A stretch of 64,000 bases of DNA from the NCBI GenBank assembly GCA_030446715.1, contig JAUJMU010000001.1, positions 907,297-971,296 on the forward strand, read 5' to 3'. Origin of the DNA: Cytophagales bacterium. Its GTDB lineage: Bacteria; Bacteroidota; Bacteroidia; Cytophagales; 172606-1. A program made the translations under genes and the position numbers. Within the stretch, counting starts at the first letter, position 1. The number at the start of each line of letters is the position of its first letter. The notes beneath the pieces are model-generated. The model did no database searches. It was not told where the DNA came from and saw only the letters and a list, made by a program, of their open reading frames with translations. This document shows, one piece after another, positions 1 through 11,914 of the stretch.

Positions 1-1
1 G

Positions 2-157
2 CATAAAGACTCCGATTTTGAGGGCACCGGCGTCGGACTGGCCATTGTGCAGCGGATTGTGCAGCGGCACGGCGGCCGGATCTGGGCGGAAGGCAAGCTG
101 AATGAAGGGGCCATATTTTACTTTACGCTTTCAAGAAATCCGGAGGAGTTAGAATAA
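2..157 (+). CDS. Histidine kinase, C-terminal fragment (window starts inside gene)
   Basis: About 51 codons remain before the TAA at 155-157. They hold the G2 box of a HATPase_c domain ([13 protein letters not shown]) followed by a HGG-xIWAEG segment and the usual final beta strand (AIFYFTL). This is the ATP-binding end of a sensor kinase that phosphorylates a response regulator. The receiver gene starts 8 bases downstream, and a purine-rich GGAGGAG lies inside the last codons of this gene, so the two look co-transcribed. The sensor part and the His box are outside the window, so the signal is unknown. Confidence 0.85.
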   Translation, partial: HKDSDFEGTGVGLAIVQRIVQRHGGRIWAEGKLNEGAIFYFTLSRNPEELE

Positions 158-165
158 GATCAGAT

Positions 166-603
166 ATGAACAAGGTCACAATACTATTGGTTGAAGATAG
201 CCCTGATGATGTAGAACTGGCCATGAGGGCTTTGCGTAAGCAGCACTTACTGAACGACGTCATCCGCGCGGAAGATGGCGCCGAGGCCCTGGATTTTATG
301 TACGGCCGGGGCCGCTTTGAAGGCAGGGATGTCCGGGAGCAGCCTAAGCTGGTTCTGCTGGATCTGAAGCTGCCCAAGGTGAACGGTCTTGAGGTGCTTG
401 CCGTCATCAAGTCGGATGCCGACCTGAAGCACATACCCGTTGTGATGCTCACCTCATCCCGGGAGGACCCTGACATAAGACAAGCCTATGAGCTGGGTGC
501 AAACAGTTACATCGTAAAACCAGTTGATTTTGAGCAATTTCTTGCGGCTGTTTCAGAAATCGGCTTTTACTGGATGTTACTGAATCAACCCGCAAAACCG
601 TAA
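166..603 (+). CDS. Stand-alone response regulator receiver (Rcp1/CheY-like)
   Basis: A 145-residue single-domain receiver with no output domain. Expected receiver residues are present: acidic pocket E10-D11, phospho-acceptor D66 in LLDLKLPK, T96 in the MLTSS switch and K118 in VKPVDF. The GRGRFEG and REQPKLVLLDLKLPK features are typical of the Rcp1-like subfamily that works with phytochrome-type or PAS histidine kinases. It directly follows the end of a histidine kinase gene (8-base gap), so that kinase is the likely phosphodonor. It probably passes the signal by protein-protein contact or acts as a phosphate sink. Family certain, partner inferred. Confidence 0.92.
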   Translation: MNKVTILLVEDSPDDVELAMRALRKQHLLNDVIRAEDGAEALDFMYGRGRFEGRDVREQPKLVLLDLKLPKVNGLEVLAVIKSDADLKHIPVVMLTSSREDPDIRQAYELGANSYIVKPVDFEQFLAAVSEIGFYWMLLNQPAKP

Positions 604-888
604 TTTCGTACCTCTGCGGGAAGCTGCTTACCGGAAGAAATGTCAGAAGTTTTTTGTACATCATTTTTAATAAAATAAATTGAATCTGCCTCTTGGTCAG
701 TAATGATTAAAGTGAGGGGTAAACCAGCTGATACTATAGCGCCTTTTTCACCCCTCAAATAATTGCTTCATGACCACTCTGTAAACCCCGATAAATTTAT
801 TGCACAACATTATAGTTATTTAAACTGAGTCAGGATTGGCGCATGACTATAATATTTAGTAGTATAGGCAACTGATTATTTGTGTGTT

Positions 889-2053
889 ATGGATAAGCAG
901 CTACACTTGCTGATTGTTGAAGACTCGGAAGATGATGCCGAACTGATCATCCATGAAATCAGGCGCGGTGGGTACAGGTGCGTAGTGGAGCGGGTGGAAG
1001 AAGCATCAGCCATGCAGGCGGCTTTGGAGAATCATCAGTGGAACGCCGTCATTTCCGACTTTAATCTTCCCCGGTTCAGTGCTGGCAGCCGCTCAGACAG
1101 TGCAGCGTACCGACCGGGATCTGCCTTTCATTGTTGTGTCGGGTACTGTGGGGGAAGACGTAGCCGTGCAGATGCTCCACTCCGGTGCCCACGATTACAT
1201 CATGAAAGATAACCTGCGGCGGCTTGTGCCGGCGCTGGAGCGCAGTATCCGTGATGCTGCCGTGCGCCGTGAACGCCGGCAAGCCGAAGAGGTGCTTACT
1301 TCTACCCTCGAAGAGCTGCAGAAGCGTAATTACGAACTGGACAACTACGTGTATAAGGTTTCCCATGATCTGCGTGCTCCCCTGTGCTCCATTCTCGGGC
1401 TGGCAAATCTGGCCCGGCAGGAAGACGATCTGGAAGTAGTGAAAAATTACGTGCATATGATCGAGAGCCGGGCAAACAAGCTCGATACTTTCATTCAGTC
1501 AATTCTCAATCATTCCCGGATGCTGAACGCCGAAGTGGCCATCCGACCCATTGACGTTACAAAGCTGATCGGCGAATGCCTGGAGGAGTTTAGTTTCCTG
1601 CCCGAATGGGAAGAACTGGACATCAACGTACAGACAACCGGTGATACAGTCTTTTACAACGATGAATTCCGGGTGTCAATCGTTTTGAAGAACCTTATTT
1701 CCAACGCCGTTAAGTACCGTAACCCCAATGCCTCCAACAGCCGCATCCTGTTTTCGGCCGCCATCGACGGAAAGCAGGCCCAGCTCACAATAGAGGACAA
1801 TGGCATCGGTATTGATCCCGACTACCTGCCGCGGGTGTTTGACATGTTTTTCAGAGCTACCAGCAAATCCGACGGTTCCGGCCTGGGCCTTTACATCGTA
1901 AAGCAAACCATTCAACAGATCGGCGGCAAGATTCAGGTGGAAAGTTCAGTTGGCGAGTGGACCCGTTTCCACATCACCATTCCCAACCTGCAGAGTGGCG
2001 TGCTGCATCCGCCGCTGGTCATTAACCCCGGCACCACGCCTCTTCCCGCTTAG
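889..2053 (+). CDS. Receiver-histidine kinase hybrid, interrupted by a frameshift near 1078
   Basis: The ATG at 889 opens a receiver (VEDSEDDAEL, then ISDFNLPRFS with the phospho-Asp). The frame is lost after PRFS at about 1078 and resumes in another frame from about 1079: AAAQTVQRTDRDLPFIVVSG, with the receiver Lys in YIMKDN. Next come a short coiled linker, a HisKA box (KVSHDLRAPL), the N box (NLISNAVKYRN), G1 (IEDNGIGID) and G2 (SDGSGLGLYIVK). Restoring two bases so that the text reads F-S-G-L-A-A gives one continuous protein of about 389 residues. Either a recent mutation or a sequence error. Likely partner of the preceding receiver gene; no transmembrane segment is seen, so it is cytoplasmic. 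Confidence 0.8.
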
Positions 2054-2099
2054 CCTCTTCAATGCCGCGCTCATCCGCGGCTACCTCCGTCAACTTAGC

Positions 2100-2107
2100 T
2101 ATCTTTG
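2100..2107 (+). promoter_or_regulatory. Bacteroidota-type -7 element for mtaB (TATCTTTG)
   Basis: Exact match to the TAnnTTTG -7 consensus, 55 bases before the mtaB ATG. No clear -33 TTG at the usual spacing. Confidence 0.5.
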
Positions 2108-2162
2108 CGGCACAACAACCGGTACGCTTATGCGTGTACTTTCATAACCGTTGTGTTCAGGC

Positions 2163-3482
2163 ATGAAAAAAGTTGCTTTCTATACATTAGGCTGTAAATT
2201 AAACTTCTCAGAAACTTCTACCATTGCCCGGCTTTTTGAGCAGAAGGGATATCAGCGGGTGGAGTTTACCGACACGCCCGACATTTTTGTGATCAATACC
2301 TGTTCCGTCACCGAAAACGCGGATAAGAAATGCCGTAAGGTGGTGAAGGAAGCCCTTTCCATTTCACCGGATGCTTATGTAGCCATTGTTGGCTGTTATG
2401 CCCAGCTGAAACCGCAGGAAATTACGCAGATACCCGGCGTAGATGCCGTGCTGGGCGCCGCCGAAAAATTCCGGCTGGTGGAACTCCTCGACGGATTCGG
2501 CAAGAAACCGCAACCGGCCGTGTTTCATTCTCCGGTGAGTGAAGCAAAAGACTACTACTGCTCTTACTCCCAGAACGACCGCACCCGTACTTTCCTAAAA
2601 GTGCAGGATGGCTGTAACTACTCCTGTTCGTTCTGCACGATTCCGCTGGCACGCGGCGAAAGCCGCAGCGACTGGGTGGCCAGCATTACCCATACAGCCC
2701 GTCAGATTGCCACCAATAACGTAAAGGAAGTAGTGCTTACCGGCGTCAACATCGGTGACTTCGGTCTGCACGAGGGGGTGAGAAAGGAAAAATTCATTGA
2801 CCTGGTGCGGGCATTGGACGATGTGGAGGGAATTGAACGGTTCCGGATTTCCTCCATTGAGCCTAATCTGCTTACCGACGAAGTAATCACTTTTGTAGCG
2901 GCATCCGGGCGGTTTGTACCGCACTTTCACGTGCCGTTGCAATCAGGCAGCAACAAGGTGCTCCGGCTGATGCGGCGGCGCTACCAGCGCGAACTGTATG
3001 CCAGCCGGGTGGCGCGCATCAAAGAGCTGATGCCTGGCTGCTGCATCGGCGTAGACATTATTGTTGGTTTTCCGGGCGAAACGGACGAGGATTTTCTGGA
3101 AACCTGCCATTTTCTCAACGGACTGGACATCTCTTATCTGCACGTATTTACTTATTCGGAGCGCGAAAATACGTATGCGCTGCAACTCCCCGGCACCGTG
3201 CCAGCCGCCAAACGGGCAGAAAGGTCGCGTATGCTGCACATGCTGTCTGACAAAAAACGCCGGTACTTTTATGAACAGCAGGTCGGCAGCACGGCTACCG
3301 TACTCTTTGAAGACGACGTTGAGTCAGGCATGATGCACGGCTTTACCCAAAACTACGTGCGGGTGCGGGCAAAATACGACCCGGTGCTGATCAATGAACT
3401 GAAAAAGGTGCGCCTGACAGGCGTTACGGATAAGGGACTGATGGAGGCCGAAGAAGCAGCAACGGAAGTGTTTGCCCACTGA
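2163..3482 (+). CDS. mtaB: tRNA (N6-L-threonylcarbamoyladenosine37-C2)-methylthiotransferase MtaB
   Basis: Radical-SAM methylthiotransferase that converts t6A37 to ms2t6A in ANN-decoding tRNAs. From the ATG at 2163 it has 439 residues. The N-terminal UPF0004 domain carries three cluster cysteines (C11 in TLGCKLN, C47 in NTCSV, C78 in GCYAQ). The radical-SAM motif CNYSCSFC gives C151, C155 and C158, and a TRAM domain forms the last ~65 residues. LGCKLN near the N terminus and CSFCTIPLARG fit MtaB better than MiaB or RimO. An upstream in-frame TTG (2151) is possible but the ATG starts directly at the conserved MKKVAFYTLGC. Single gene, own promoter at 2100. Confidence 0.93.
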   Translation: MKKVAFYTLGCKLNFSETSTIARLFEQKGYQRVEFTDTPDIFVINTCSVTENADKKCRKVVKEALSISPDAYVAIVGCYAQLKPQEITQIPGVDAVLGAAEKFRLVELLDGFGKKPQPAVFHSPVSEAKDYYCSYSQNDRTRTFLKVQDGCNYSCSFCTIPLARGESRSDWVASITHTARQIATNNVKEVVLTGVNIGDFGLHEGVRKEKFIDLVRALDDVEGIERFRISSIEPNLLTDEVITFVAASGRFVPHFHVPLQSGSNKVLRLMRRRYQRELYASRVARIKELMPGCCIGVDIIVGFPGETDEDFLETCHFLNGLDISYLHVFTYSERENTYALQLPGTVPAAKRAERSRMLHMLSDKKRRYFYEQQVGSTATVLFEDDVESGMMHGFTQNYVRVRAKYDPVLINELKKVRLTGVTDKGLMEAEEAATEVFAH

Positions 3483-3488
3483 GGCTCC

Positions 3489-3524
3489 CCGGTATCCGCC
3501 AGTAGTCAGCCTGCCGGATACTGG
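3489..3524 (+). terminator. Hairpin after mtaB
   Basis: CCGGTATCCG and CGGATACTGG pair around a 15-16-base loop just after the mtaB stop. No U-run follows, so termination is only a possibility. Confidence 0.3.
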
Positions 3525-3686
3525 TCAGGATTCAGAATTGTATCCTGATAAGTAGTGTATCTCCAGTTTGATTTTTCAGGCATTTAATTTTCCGGGCAAA
3601 AAAAAGGATTTCGGACAACTGAATTTCAAAGGCAGTAGTGTGAACTGATCCTGTTCGGGTATCCGGCGGGCAGATCGCCTGGCCGT

Positions 3687-4537
3687 TTATTTCTTGGAAG
3701 AACTTTTCCGTCCGGTTATTGATCTTGAGGTAGTACACGCCGGTCTTGAGGTCGGCAAGGGTGATTTCGGCTCTTTTCCTTTTTTGATCAGTTTCCCTTT
3801 TACATCCGAAATTTCGTAAACGGCAGCACGCGAAAGGGTGATTTTTACTGGCTACGTTTTTCGGGTAGAAGGTAATCAGGTCTCTCTTTGGGGTCAAAGG
3901 TGGACACGCGGCTGTAGAGAATGTTGTGCGTTTCGTTATTCTGCGCTTTTACCCGGTATTTATTCTCGCCCTTATAATGCGTTACCGGCAGGAGTAAATT
4001 CGCCTCCGGTATTTTTTGCTTCTAACCTTTGATGGGCAGCCAGCTTCCGTTTACAAACTGCTCCGCGTAATAGATGTAGCCCGGTGTTTCACCGATGGTA
4101 GTCCAGTCGAGGGATTTTTGGTTTACGGTCACGTTGCCAAACTGAAAAGAATCACTTGGCCTGAGCGCCTGCGGATTGATGATCTTGGGCACACAACCGT
4201 CCTTATACATGATCCTGACGGTTACTTCGTCCTGCATTTCAAGGTGGGAAAGGTCTATTTCAAAGGCACTTTGCCTGATGTCTGACATCTTTTTTACTTC
4301 ATTGATGAAGACTTCTTCAACGCAATAGTTCTGATTATCGGGAGAAAAGGGATTCTGGACGAAAAGGTTTTTGCCCCGGTACACGCCGGACAAGATCATC
4401 TCACCCGCCGTTGCCGGTTGCAGCAGCCATGCAGTCAGCAGAAAGGCCAAAATGGCCGGGATTCTGAGATTGAGGCGGACATAACCGGAAAATGTATTGA
4501 AAAACATCAGAATAAATAACAATCTGGCAATGCACAA
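3687..4537 (-). pseudogene. Exported protein with T9SS-type C-terminal tail, multiply frameshifted
   Basis: Reading frames in sequence on the minus strand give one protein in pieces. The first (4537 to 4022) has a signal peptide (AILAFLLTAWLLQPATAG) and a domain with FVQNPFSPDNQNYC, EIDLSHLEM and a GYIYYAEQFVNGSW strand. After a stop at about 4022 the text continues in another frame (KYRVKAQNNETHN), then again at about 3890 (ITFYPKNVASK), at about 3845 (ITLSRAAVYEISDVKGK) and at about 3790 (AEITLADLKTGVYYLKINN). That last piece is a type IX secretion sorting tail (LxxGxYxLxI). At least four frame changes are needed, so it is a decayed gene or a badly sequenced stretch. Function of the front domain not recognised. 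Confidence 0.6.
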
Positions 4538-4630
4538 TAATAGTGTGAAATTTCACAAATATAAGGGTGCATGGTGATAAAAGTGGCCGGACCTTTACCT
4601 GACAAACCTACTCATGAAATAAACGGGACC

Positions 4631-5856
4631 CTATTCAAAGCGTAACGATTCGATCGGATCAAGTCTGGAAGCCCGGTAGGCCGGGTAGTAACCCGAGAGC
4701 AAACCCACCACTACGCATACTACCAGCCCGACAAAGATCCATAGCCACGGAACCACAAATCCGCCCGAACTGATCAGCGACGACATCAGGTTACCCACCA
4801 GCAGTCCGAAAACTACCCCCGCAATGCCGCCCATCAGGCAGATCACAATGGCCTCGGCCAGAAACTGCTGCCGTATGCGCAAAGGGGTGGCTCCCAGAGC
4901 TTTGCGGATGCCAATTTCGCGGGTACGCTCCGTCACGGACACCATCATGATGTTCATCAGCCCGATGGAAGCACCCAGTAAGGTAATAAACCCGACCACG
5001 CCGCCGCCGATCCTGAGGTAGCCCGCGATATTGTCGATCCGCGAGGCCAGCGATTCGCTGGTGCGGATTTCAAAAGACTCGGGTTGGCCCGGCTTATCCT
5101 GACGGATCAGTCGCATGAGGCCGGTGGCCTCCCCCATGATGTTTTCGAGGTCAACCGGGTTTTGACGGCAGTGGTAATGTCGTAAGAGGGAGTTGTTGCC
5201 GCCGGCCCGGCAGCGGTTTCCAGCGGGAGCAGGACCATCCAGTCGGCACCGCTGTGCCGCCCATCATGCTGCCTTGTTTTCCAGTACACCGACCATCATA
5301 TACCGGCTGCCCAGTACGCTGATGTACTGATTAAGCGGGTCCGTTTGGTCAAACAGCGTTTCTTTCACCTCCTGCCCGATGATGGCGACAAGGGCGGCTT
5401 TCCAGTTCGTTGTTTGAAAATCCGCGTCCACTCTGAAGCTTCGTAGTCTTTGATGGAAAGGTAATTTTCATCGCCGCCTACCCGCACGTTGGGGTTTGTT
5501 TTTTTGGACTGGTATTTTGCCTCAGCGTTGCCCGTTACGGCCGGTATGATAGTAATGCCTGCCGGGTATCCGAACAACTGCTTGTATCTTAGTGCCTGCG
5601 CGTATTCCATCGGCGGATACACTTTTTCATTTACTCCGAACGGGCCCTCCGCCACGGCCTTGTACTCTGAATGTCAAAGAATTAGCCCCCAACGAGGAGA
5701 AACTACTGTTTACGGAGGCCCGTATACCTTCGATGGCAGTCAGAATGCCAACTAGCGGAGGTAGCTAATGGCAATGATAAGGGCGGTAAGGATGGCTCTG
5801 AGGGCGTTGCCCTGCACAGACCGCATTCCTTCTTTTATATTTTCAGTCAGATTCAT
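4631..5856 (-). pseudogene. MacB-type ABC transporter permease, multiply frameshifted
   Basis: Starts at 5856 (MNLTENIKEGMRSVQGN, an FtsX/MacB N terminus with the first membrane helix). Pieces in shifting frames follow: LVGILTAIEGIRASVNSSFS, then a periplasmic MacB core domain from about 5655 (GPFGVNEKVYPPMEY), then ALVAIIGQEVKETLFDQTDP. The intact C-terminal 168 residues (5137 to 4631) have three membrane helices with the FtsX signature MMVSVTERTREIGIRKALGA and the terminal PAYRASRLDPIESLRFE. Five or more frame changes are required. No ATPase partner gene is in view. The family call is secure; functionality as written is not possible. Confidence 0.8.
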
Positions 5857-6086
5857 GGAGTAACGGAAAAAGTATCCATAAAACGATATTACGTAAAAAT
5901 ACAGGATACCAGCGTAAAAAGTTTGGAAGGGATAAATGGCCGGACCAGTGGCCTCTTTTTTTTATTCTCACCGGAAATGGTTAATTTGAATACCCAGTTG
6001 TCTGATGAGCCTGAAATAAAATCTCTCATCCCCTCAAGGCTATTTACCGTTCCAGATCGTGTTATATATTTCAAATCAAATTTATT

Positions 6087-7336
6087 ATGCTGCGTCGGAT
6101 CGTATTAATCATGTTGGTGGCAGCTTACAGCGTGACTGCCCGGGCATCGCATATTTCTCAATGGATGAATCGCAGACCAATCATCTGAAAGCATACGGCC
6201 TTGCCTACTGGGTGCTGAAGACGGGTACGGAGGTAGACTGGCTGCTGAACTACCAGGGCAGTTTTATGTTCAGGTACAACCAGCAGTTTGAGAACGAACT
6301 GGTGGTGCCGGAAGTCAACACCAGGTAATTTCAGATGCACAGCAGGGGCAGATTGTAAACCAGATCAGCCAGCCGGATGTGAACATGGATGCGCCTGGAC
6401 AAACCGCCCAAAATTGCCGTGTACTCGCCCAAGTCAAAGCAGCCCTGGGATGACGCCGTCACGCTGGTACTCGCCTATGCCGAGATTCCCTACGAAACCA
6501 TTTTCGACGACGAAGTAATGGACGGCAAACTGCCTGCCTACGACTGGCTGCACCTCCACCACGAAGATTTTACGGGGCAGTATGGTAAGTTTTACCGCAG
6601 TCACGGCAATACCTCCTGGTACAAGGCCCAGCAACGTGAATTTGAAGAAACGGCGCGGAAGTACGGCTTCTCCAAAGTATCCCAGATGAAACTGGCCGTG
6701 GTAAAGAAAATCCGTGACTTTTGTGCGGGTGGCGGCTTTCTGTTTGCTATGTGCTCTGCTGCCGATACCTACGACATTGCCTTGTCGGCTGAGGGGGTTG
6801 ACATCTGCGAAGCCATATATGACGGCGACCCGGCTGATCCCAATGCCCAGAAGAAGATCAGCTTTGGAAATACTTTTGCCTTCCAGGACTTTCAGCTCAA
6901 CCGCGACCCGTTTGACTACGAATATTCCAACATTGACAACCAGCCGTACGAAAGGGGGCTGAGTGAAGGCAATGATTTCTTCTCACTTTTCCAGTTTTCG
7001 GCCAAGTGGGACCCGATTCCGACCATGCTGACCCAGAATCACCAGACGGTGGTAAAAGGCTTTCTGGGGCAGACCACTGGTTTCAAAAAGAACCTGCTCA
7101 AGCCCGAGGTGGTGGTGATGGGAGAAACCCGGTCTATCAACGAAGTGAAGTACATCCACGGCACGGTAGGGAAGGGCACCTGGACGTTTTACGGCGGCCA
7201 CGACCCGGAAGACTACCAGCACCTGGTAAACGAAGAACCCACCGACCTGACGCTGCACCCCAACTCAGCGGGTTACCGCCTGATTCTCAACAATATCCTT
7301 TTCCCTGCCGCCCGCAAGAAAAAGCAGAAAACCTGA
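6087..7336 (+). CDS. 'Asparagine synthetase B'-like Bacteroidota protein, frameshifted at its 5' part
   Basis: The main intact stretch runs from about 6389 to 7336 (315 residues; IAVYSPKSKQPWDDAVTLVL, DWLHLHHEDFTGQYG, GGGFLFAMCSAADTYDIAL, GTWTFYGGHDPEDYQH). Upstream, the same protein continues in other frames: a signal peptide at 6087 (MLRRIVLIMLVAAYSVTARA), MDESQTNHLKAYGLAYWVLK from about 6165, and QVISDAQQGQIVNQISQPDV from about 6324. Frame changes fall near 6157, 6322 and 6392. Proteins of this type are labelled asparagine synthetase B in databases, but the sequence has no N-terminal Cys amidotransferase domain, so that name is doubtful. Exported, function unknown. Forms one damaged block with its two neighbours upstream. 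Confidence 0.7.
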
Positions 7337-7397
7337 TAAAACAGCAAATAGATTTCCCCTGAATGACCTTCAGAGAATCTGATATTTGCTATTTGTC

Positions 7398-7979
7398 TTA
7401 ATGCATTCTGTCGCCGCGGATTTCGAGGGTAGCTACGATTTCCGCCTCGGCCTGAAGCAGTTCCTGCCAGCGGGCTTTTACGGTCTCTTCGGGCATGTAT
7501 TCTTTGGCCAGTTCCAGAAAAGTGGTGTAATGAGTAGCTTCCGAAACCATCAGTTCGTAGTAAAACTTCTTCAGACTCTCGTCCGGAATCTCTTCTGAGA
7601 GCAGTTTAAACCGTTCGCAGCTGCGGGCTTCAATCAGCGCACTGATCAGGAGCTTGTCCATAAGCTGACGGTCGATGTGGCCACCCTTGCGTTCCAGCTT
7701 GTTCAACCTTACGGCGTATTCGTCGGCCCGCTTATGGCCAAGGCCAAAGCCCCGCTTTTTCAGTTCGGCCAGTACCCGTTCAAAATGACTCCATTCCTCG
7801 GCCACCAGGTCGGTCATGGTATCGACAAGGCGGGTTCTCTCCGGAAACTGCACGATCAGCGAAATGCCGTTGGATGCGGCCTTCTGCTCGCAGTACGCGT
7901 GGTCAATGAGTATGTCTTCGATGGTTTTGGTGGCAATATCCACCCAGCGGGGGTCGGTCGGAAGTTTTAAACCAAGCAT
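7398..7979 (-). CDS. miaE: tRNA-(ms2io6A37)-hydroxylase MiaE
   Basis: A 193-residue carboxylate-bridged diiron monooxygenase. It hydroxylates the isopentenyl side chain of ms2i6A37 in tRNA. The four-helix ferritin-like fold is recognisable by repeated E-x-x-H-type pairs: EDILIDHAYCEQKA, EEWSHFERV, EARSCERF and EATHYTTF. RFKLLSEEIPDESLKKFYYELMVSEA is typical of the family. The ATG at 7979 gives MLGLKLPTDPRWVDIA, the normal start. Convergent with the damaged gene upstream at 7336. Another tRNA-37 modifier (mtaB) lies 4 kb away, but not in an operon. Confidence 0.9.
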   Translation of the reverse strand: MLGLKLPTDPRWVDIATKTIEDILIDHAYCEQKAASNGISLIVQFPERTRLVDTMTDLVAEEWSHFERVLAELKKRGFGLGHKRADEYAVRLNKLERKGGHIDRQLMDKLLISALIEARSCERFKLLSEEIPDESLKKFYYELMVSEATHYTTFLELAKEYMPEETVKARWQELLQAEAEIVATLEIRGDRMH

Positions 7980-8173
7980 ATAGGTAGCTGCGCAATTTTA
8001 AATCGTGAATTCTGAATTCTATACGGTGGCACAATGCGTTGACTGAGAGAGTCTTATTATAAAAAAGCTATAATCTGAAATACCCTGTCATTCTGCCCGC
8101 CTTCTTGATTGTTAACCTTTACTGATAGGCTTCCCTCCGATATAAGGCAGATCTCATCATTAAAGGTTGGAAA

Positions 8174-8758
8174 TTAAACGTTCAGCATTTGACTCTCGTG
8201 TTCTTCGATGGCAGTCACAAGTTCAGCGTACCATTCCGGCCCATACTTGCGGGTCAGCGGCTCTTTCAAAAATTTGTACAGCGGCACCTGAAGCGATTCA
8301 CCCAGCGAACAAGCCGGATCGCAGATGTCCCAGCGGTGGTAATTGACGGCGTGAAACTGATCGTACCGGGTAATTCGGATGGGATACAGGTGGCACGAAA
8401 TAGGCTTGCGGAAACTGATTTTGCCATCCAGATACGCCTCCTCAATGGCACATTTGAGGACGCCTTTGCTGTCAAAGGTAGCGTAGGCGCATTCCCGGTT
8501 GCCCACGGTGGGCGTACCGTAATCACCATCCGTGTCAATCACGTGCTTTCCCTGTTGCTCTATGGCCTGAAGTCCCTGTGGCGTCAGGTATGGCTTTACC
8601 TGCTCAAATATCTCTTCCACCACCGGAAGTTCGTCTGCTTCCAGAGGTGCGCCGGCATCGCCTTCCGTGCAGCAGGCACCCTTGCACCGCTGGAGGTCAC
8701 ACACAAACATCTTCCGGGCAATGTCGTCACTCAGATACGTATTCTGGACTACAATCAT
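8174..8758 (-). CDS. DUF3109 family protein (cysteine-rich)
   Basis: A 194-residue protein matching the DUF3109 family, of unknown function and common in Bacteroidota. It is cysteine-rich in a conserved arrangement: [11 protein letters not shown] near residues 20-30, then single cysteines in [22 protein letters not shown] and [10 protein letters not shown]. That pattern resembles the YkgJ/zinc- or Fe-S-binding cluster proteins, so metal binding is likely but not shown. The ATG at 8758 sits 26 bases after a TAATTTTG promoter element. No obvious operon partner. Confidence 0.8.
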   Translation of the reverse strand: MIVVQNTYLSDDIARKMFVCDLQRCKGACCTEGDAGAPLEADELPVVEEIFEQVKPYLTPQGLQAIEQQGKHVIDTDGDYGTPTVGNRECAYATFDSKGVLKCAIEEAYLDGKISFRKPISCHLYPIRITRYDQFHAVNYHRWDICDPACSLGESLQVPLYKFLKEPLTRKYGPEWYAELVTAIEEHESQMLNV

Positions 8759-8783
8759 AAGGAGGAGGCAAAAAACGGGGAAA

Positions 8784-8791
8784 CAAAATTA
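8784..8791 (-). promoter_or_regulatory. -7 element (TAATTTTG) for the DUF3109 gene
   Basis: Minus-strand TAnnTTTG match about 26 bases before the ATG at 8758. Confidence 0.45.
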
Positions 8792-8829
8792 GCAACAATC
8801 CGGGCGGCTGAAAAGTTGCCGCGAAAAAG

Positions 8830-8858
8830 AAACGCTTCTCCGGTCGGGAGAAGCGTTT
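8830..8858 (-). terminator. Hairpin terminator of glgX
   Basis: AAACGCTTCTCC / GGGAGAAGCGTTT stem with a 4-base loop, directly downstream of the glgX stop in the minus direction, followed by a T-rich run (CTTTTTCGC) on that strand. Confidence 0.75.
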
Positions 8859-8883
8859 ACAGGCAGGTGGAATCTCAGTGATA

Positions 8884-11106
<2,223 letters not shown>

Positions 11107-11276
11107 GTTTGCAGAGTAGTAAAAATAAAGGCAGGGGTAACCCGGAGTTCACGGTTACAAACCATAGGCTATACGGAGGAGCAGGGGAAAAAGTTATTGC
11201 TCCGGCAGGCGGGCACAAAAAGCAGAAAGCCGGCTGATAACCGGCTGGAGTTGCAAGAGTAGACTGGAGATTTTTC

Positions 11277-11855
11277 TCAGGCGACCATCGGGTCGGTGTA
11301 AAAATGAGATTCCTGATGAGCGGGGGTCTGGTAACTGAGGCCCGGATGTTTCCGCCGGCGATTATACCAGCCCCCGATATATTCGAACGCAGCTAACCGG
11401 GCCCGGGCCCGCGTCTGAAAATCAACATGGTTCACCAGCTCACTGCTGAAGGTTTTGAAAAAGCTCCCGGCCACTGCATTCTCCCAACGGACCTGCCGGT
11501 TGGATCGTGCATGCAAGGCCCGTTCCCCGCCGACTCATACCCTGCACAACCGGCAACCCCTTCAACGGATCGCGGAATCCACTGCAGGCATGCAAAGCTG
11601 ACGATGACCCGACACCGGGTCTGCCTGAGTCCGGCGATCCGGATGAAATAAGAGCTGACCTCTGTACTCTTGTTTGTGAGAGCCATACGCCAGGCTGCTA
11701 CACTCCTTCCGATGGCCCTGAGGGTGTGGCTCAGCGAATCTCAGATCAGATCTCAGCTCCGCCCAGCCTGTTACTTTCCCGTCGGCTGAGTCCGGCACTG
11801 TCGTCAGGTACAGCCATCCCTGGCCGGCAGGAATACAGGCAGGTGGAGTTGTAAG
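11277..11855 (-). mobile_element. Decayed IS3-family transposase (OrfB) remnant
   Basis: Minus-strand fragments in several frames spell the rve/DDE part of an IS3 OrfB: QGWLYLTTV and KVTGWA (near 11800), ACSGFRDPLKGLPVVQGMSR (near 11560) and, in the longest open piece (11516 to 11277), WENAVAGSFFKTFSSELV with the third catalytic Glu, then EYIGGWYNRRRKHPGLSY. OrfA and the first catalytic Asp are missing, the DxxxDRG block is scrambled, and there are several frame changes. No terminal inverted repeats were found. An old dead copy. Confidence 0.8.
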
Positions 11856-11857
11856 GG

Positions 11858-11913
11858 TTTGGTTGAATGGTTATATGGCTGTCTGGTCAATGCCATATCA
11901 ACCATTCAACCAA
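11858..11913. repeat. Inverted repeat downstream of hemL
   Basis: GGTTGAATGGT-TATATGGC pairs with GCCATAT-CAACCATTCAACC around an ~11-base centre, right before the hemL stop codon region. It may terminate hemL transcription. A related ATGGTT...TTATATGGCT text occurs near 52155, so it may belong to a repeat family. Confidence 0.5.
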
Positions 11914-11914
11914 C

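Noticed and set aside
11427-11854. Plus-strand frames in the IS3 remnant
   Set aside because: The recognisable transposase text is on the minus strand only.
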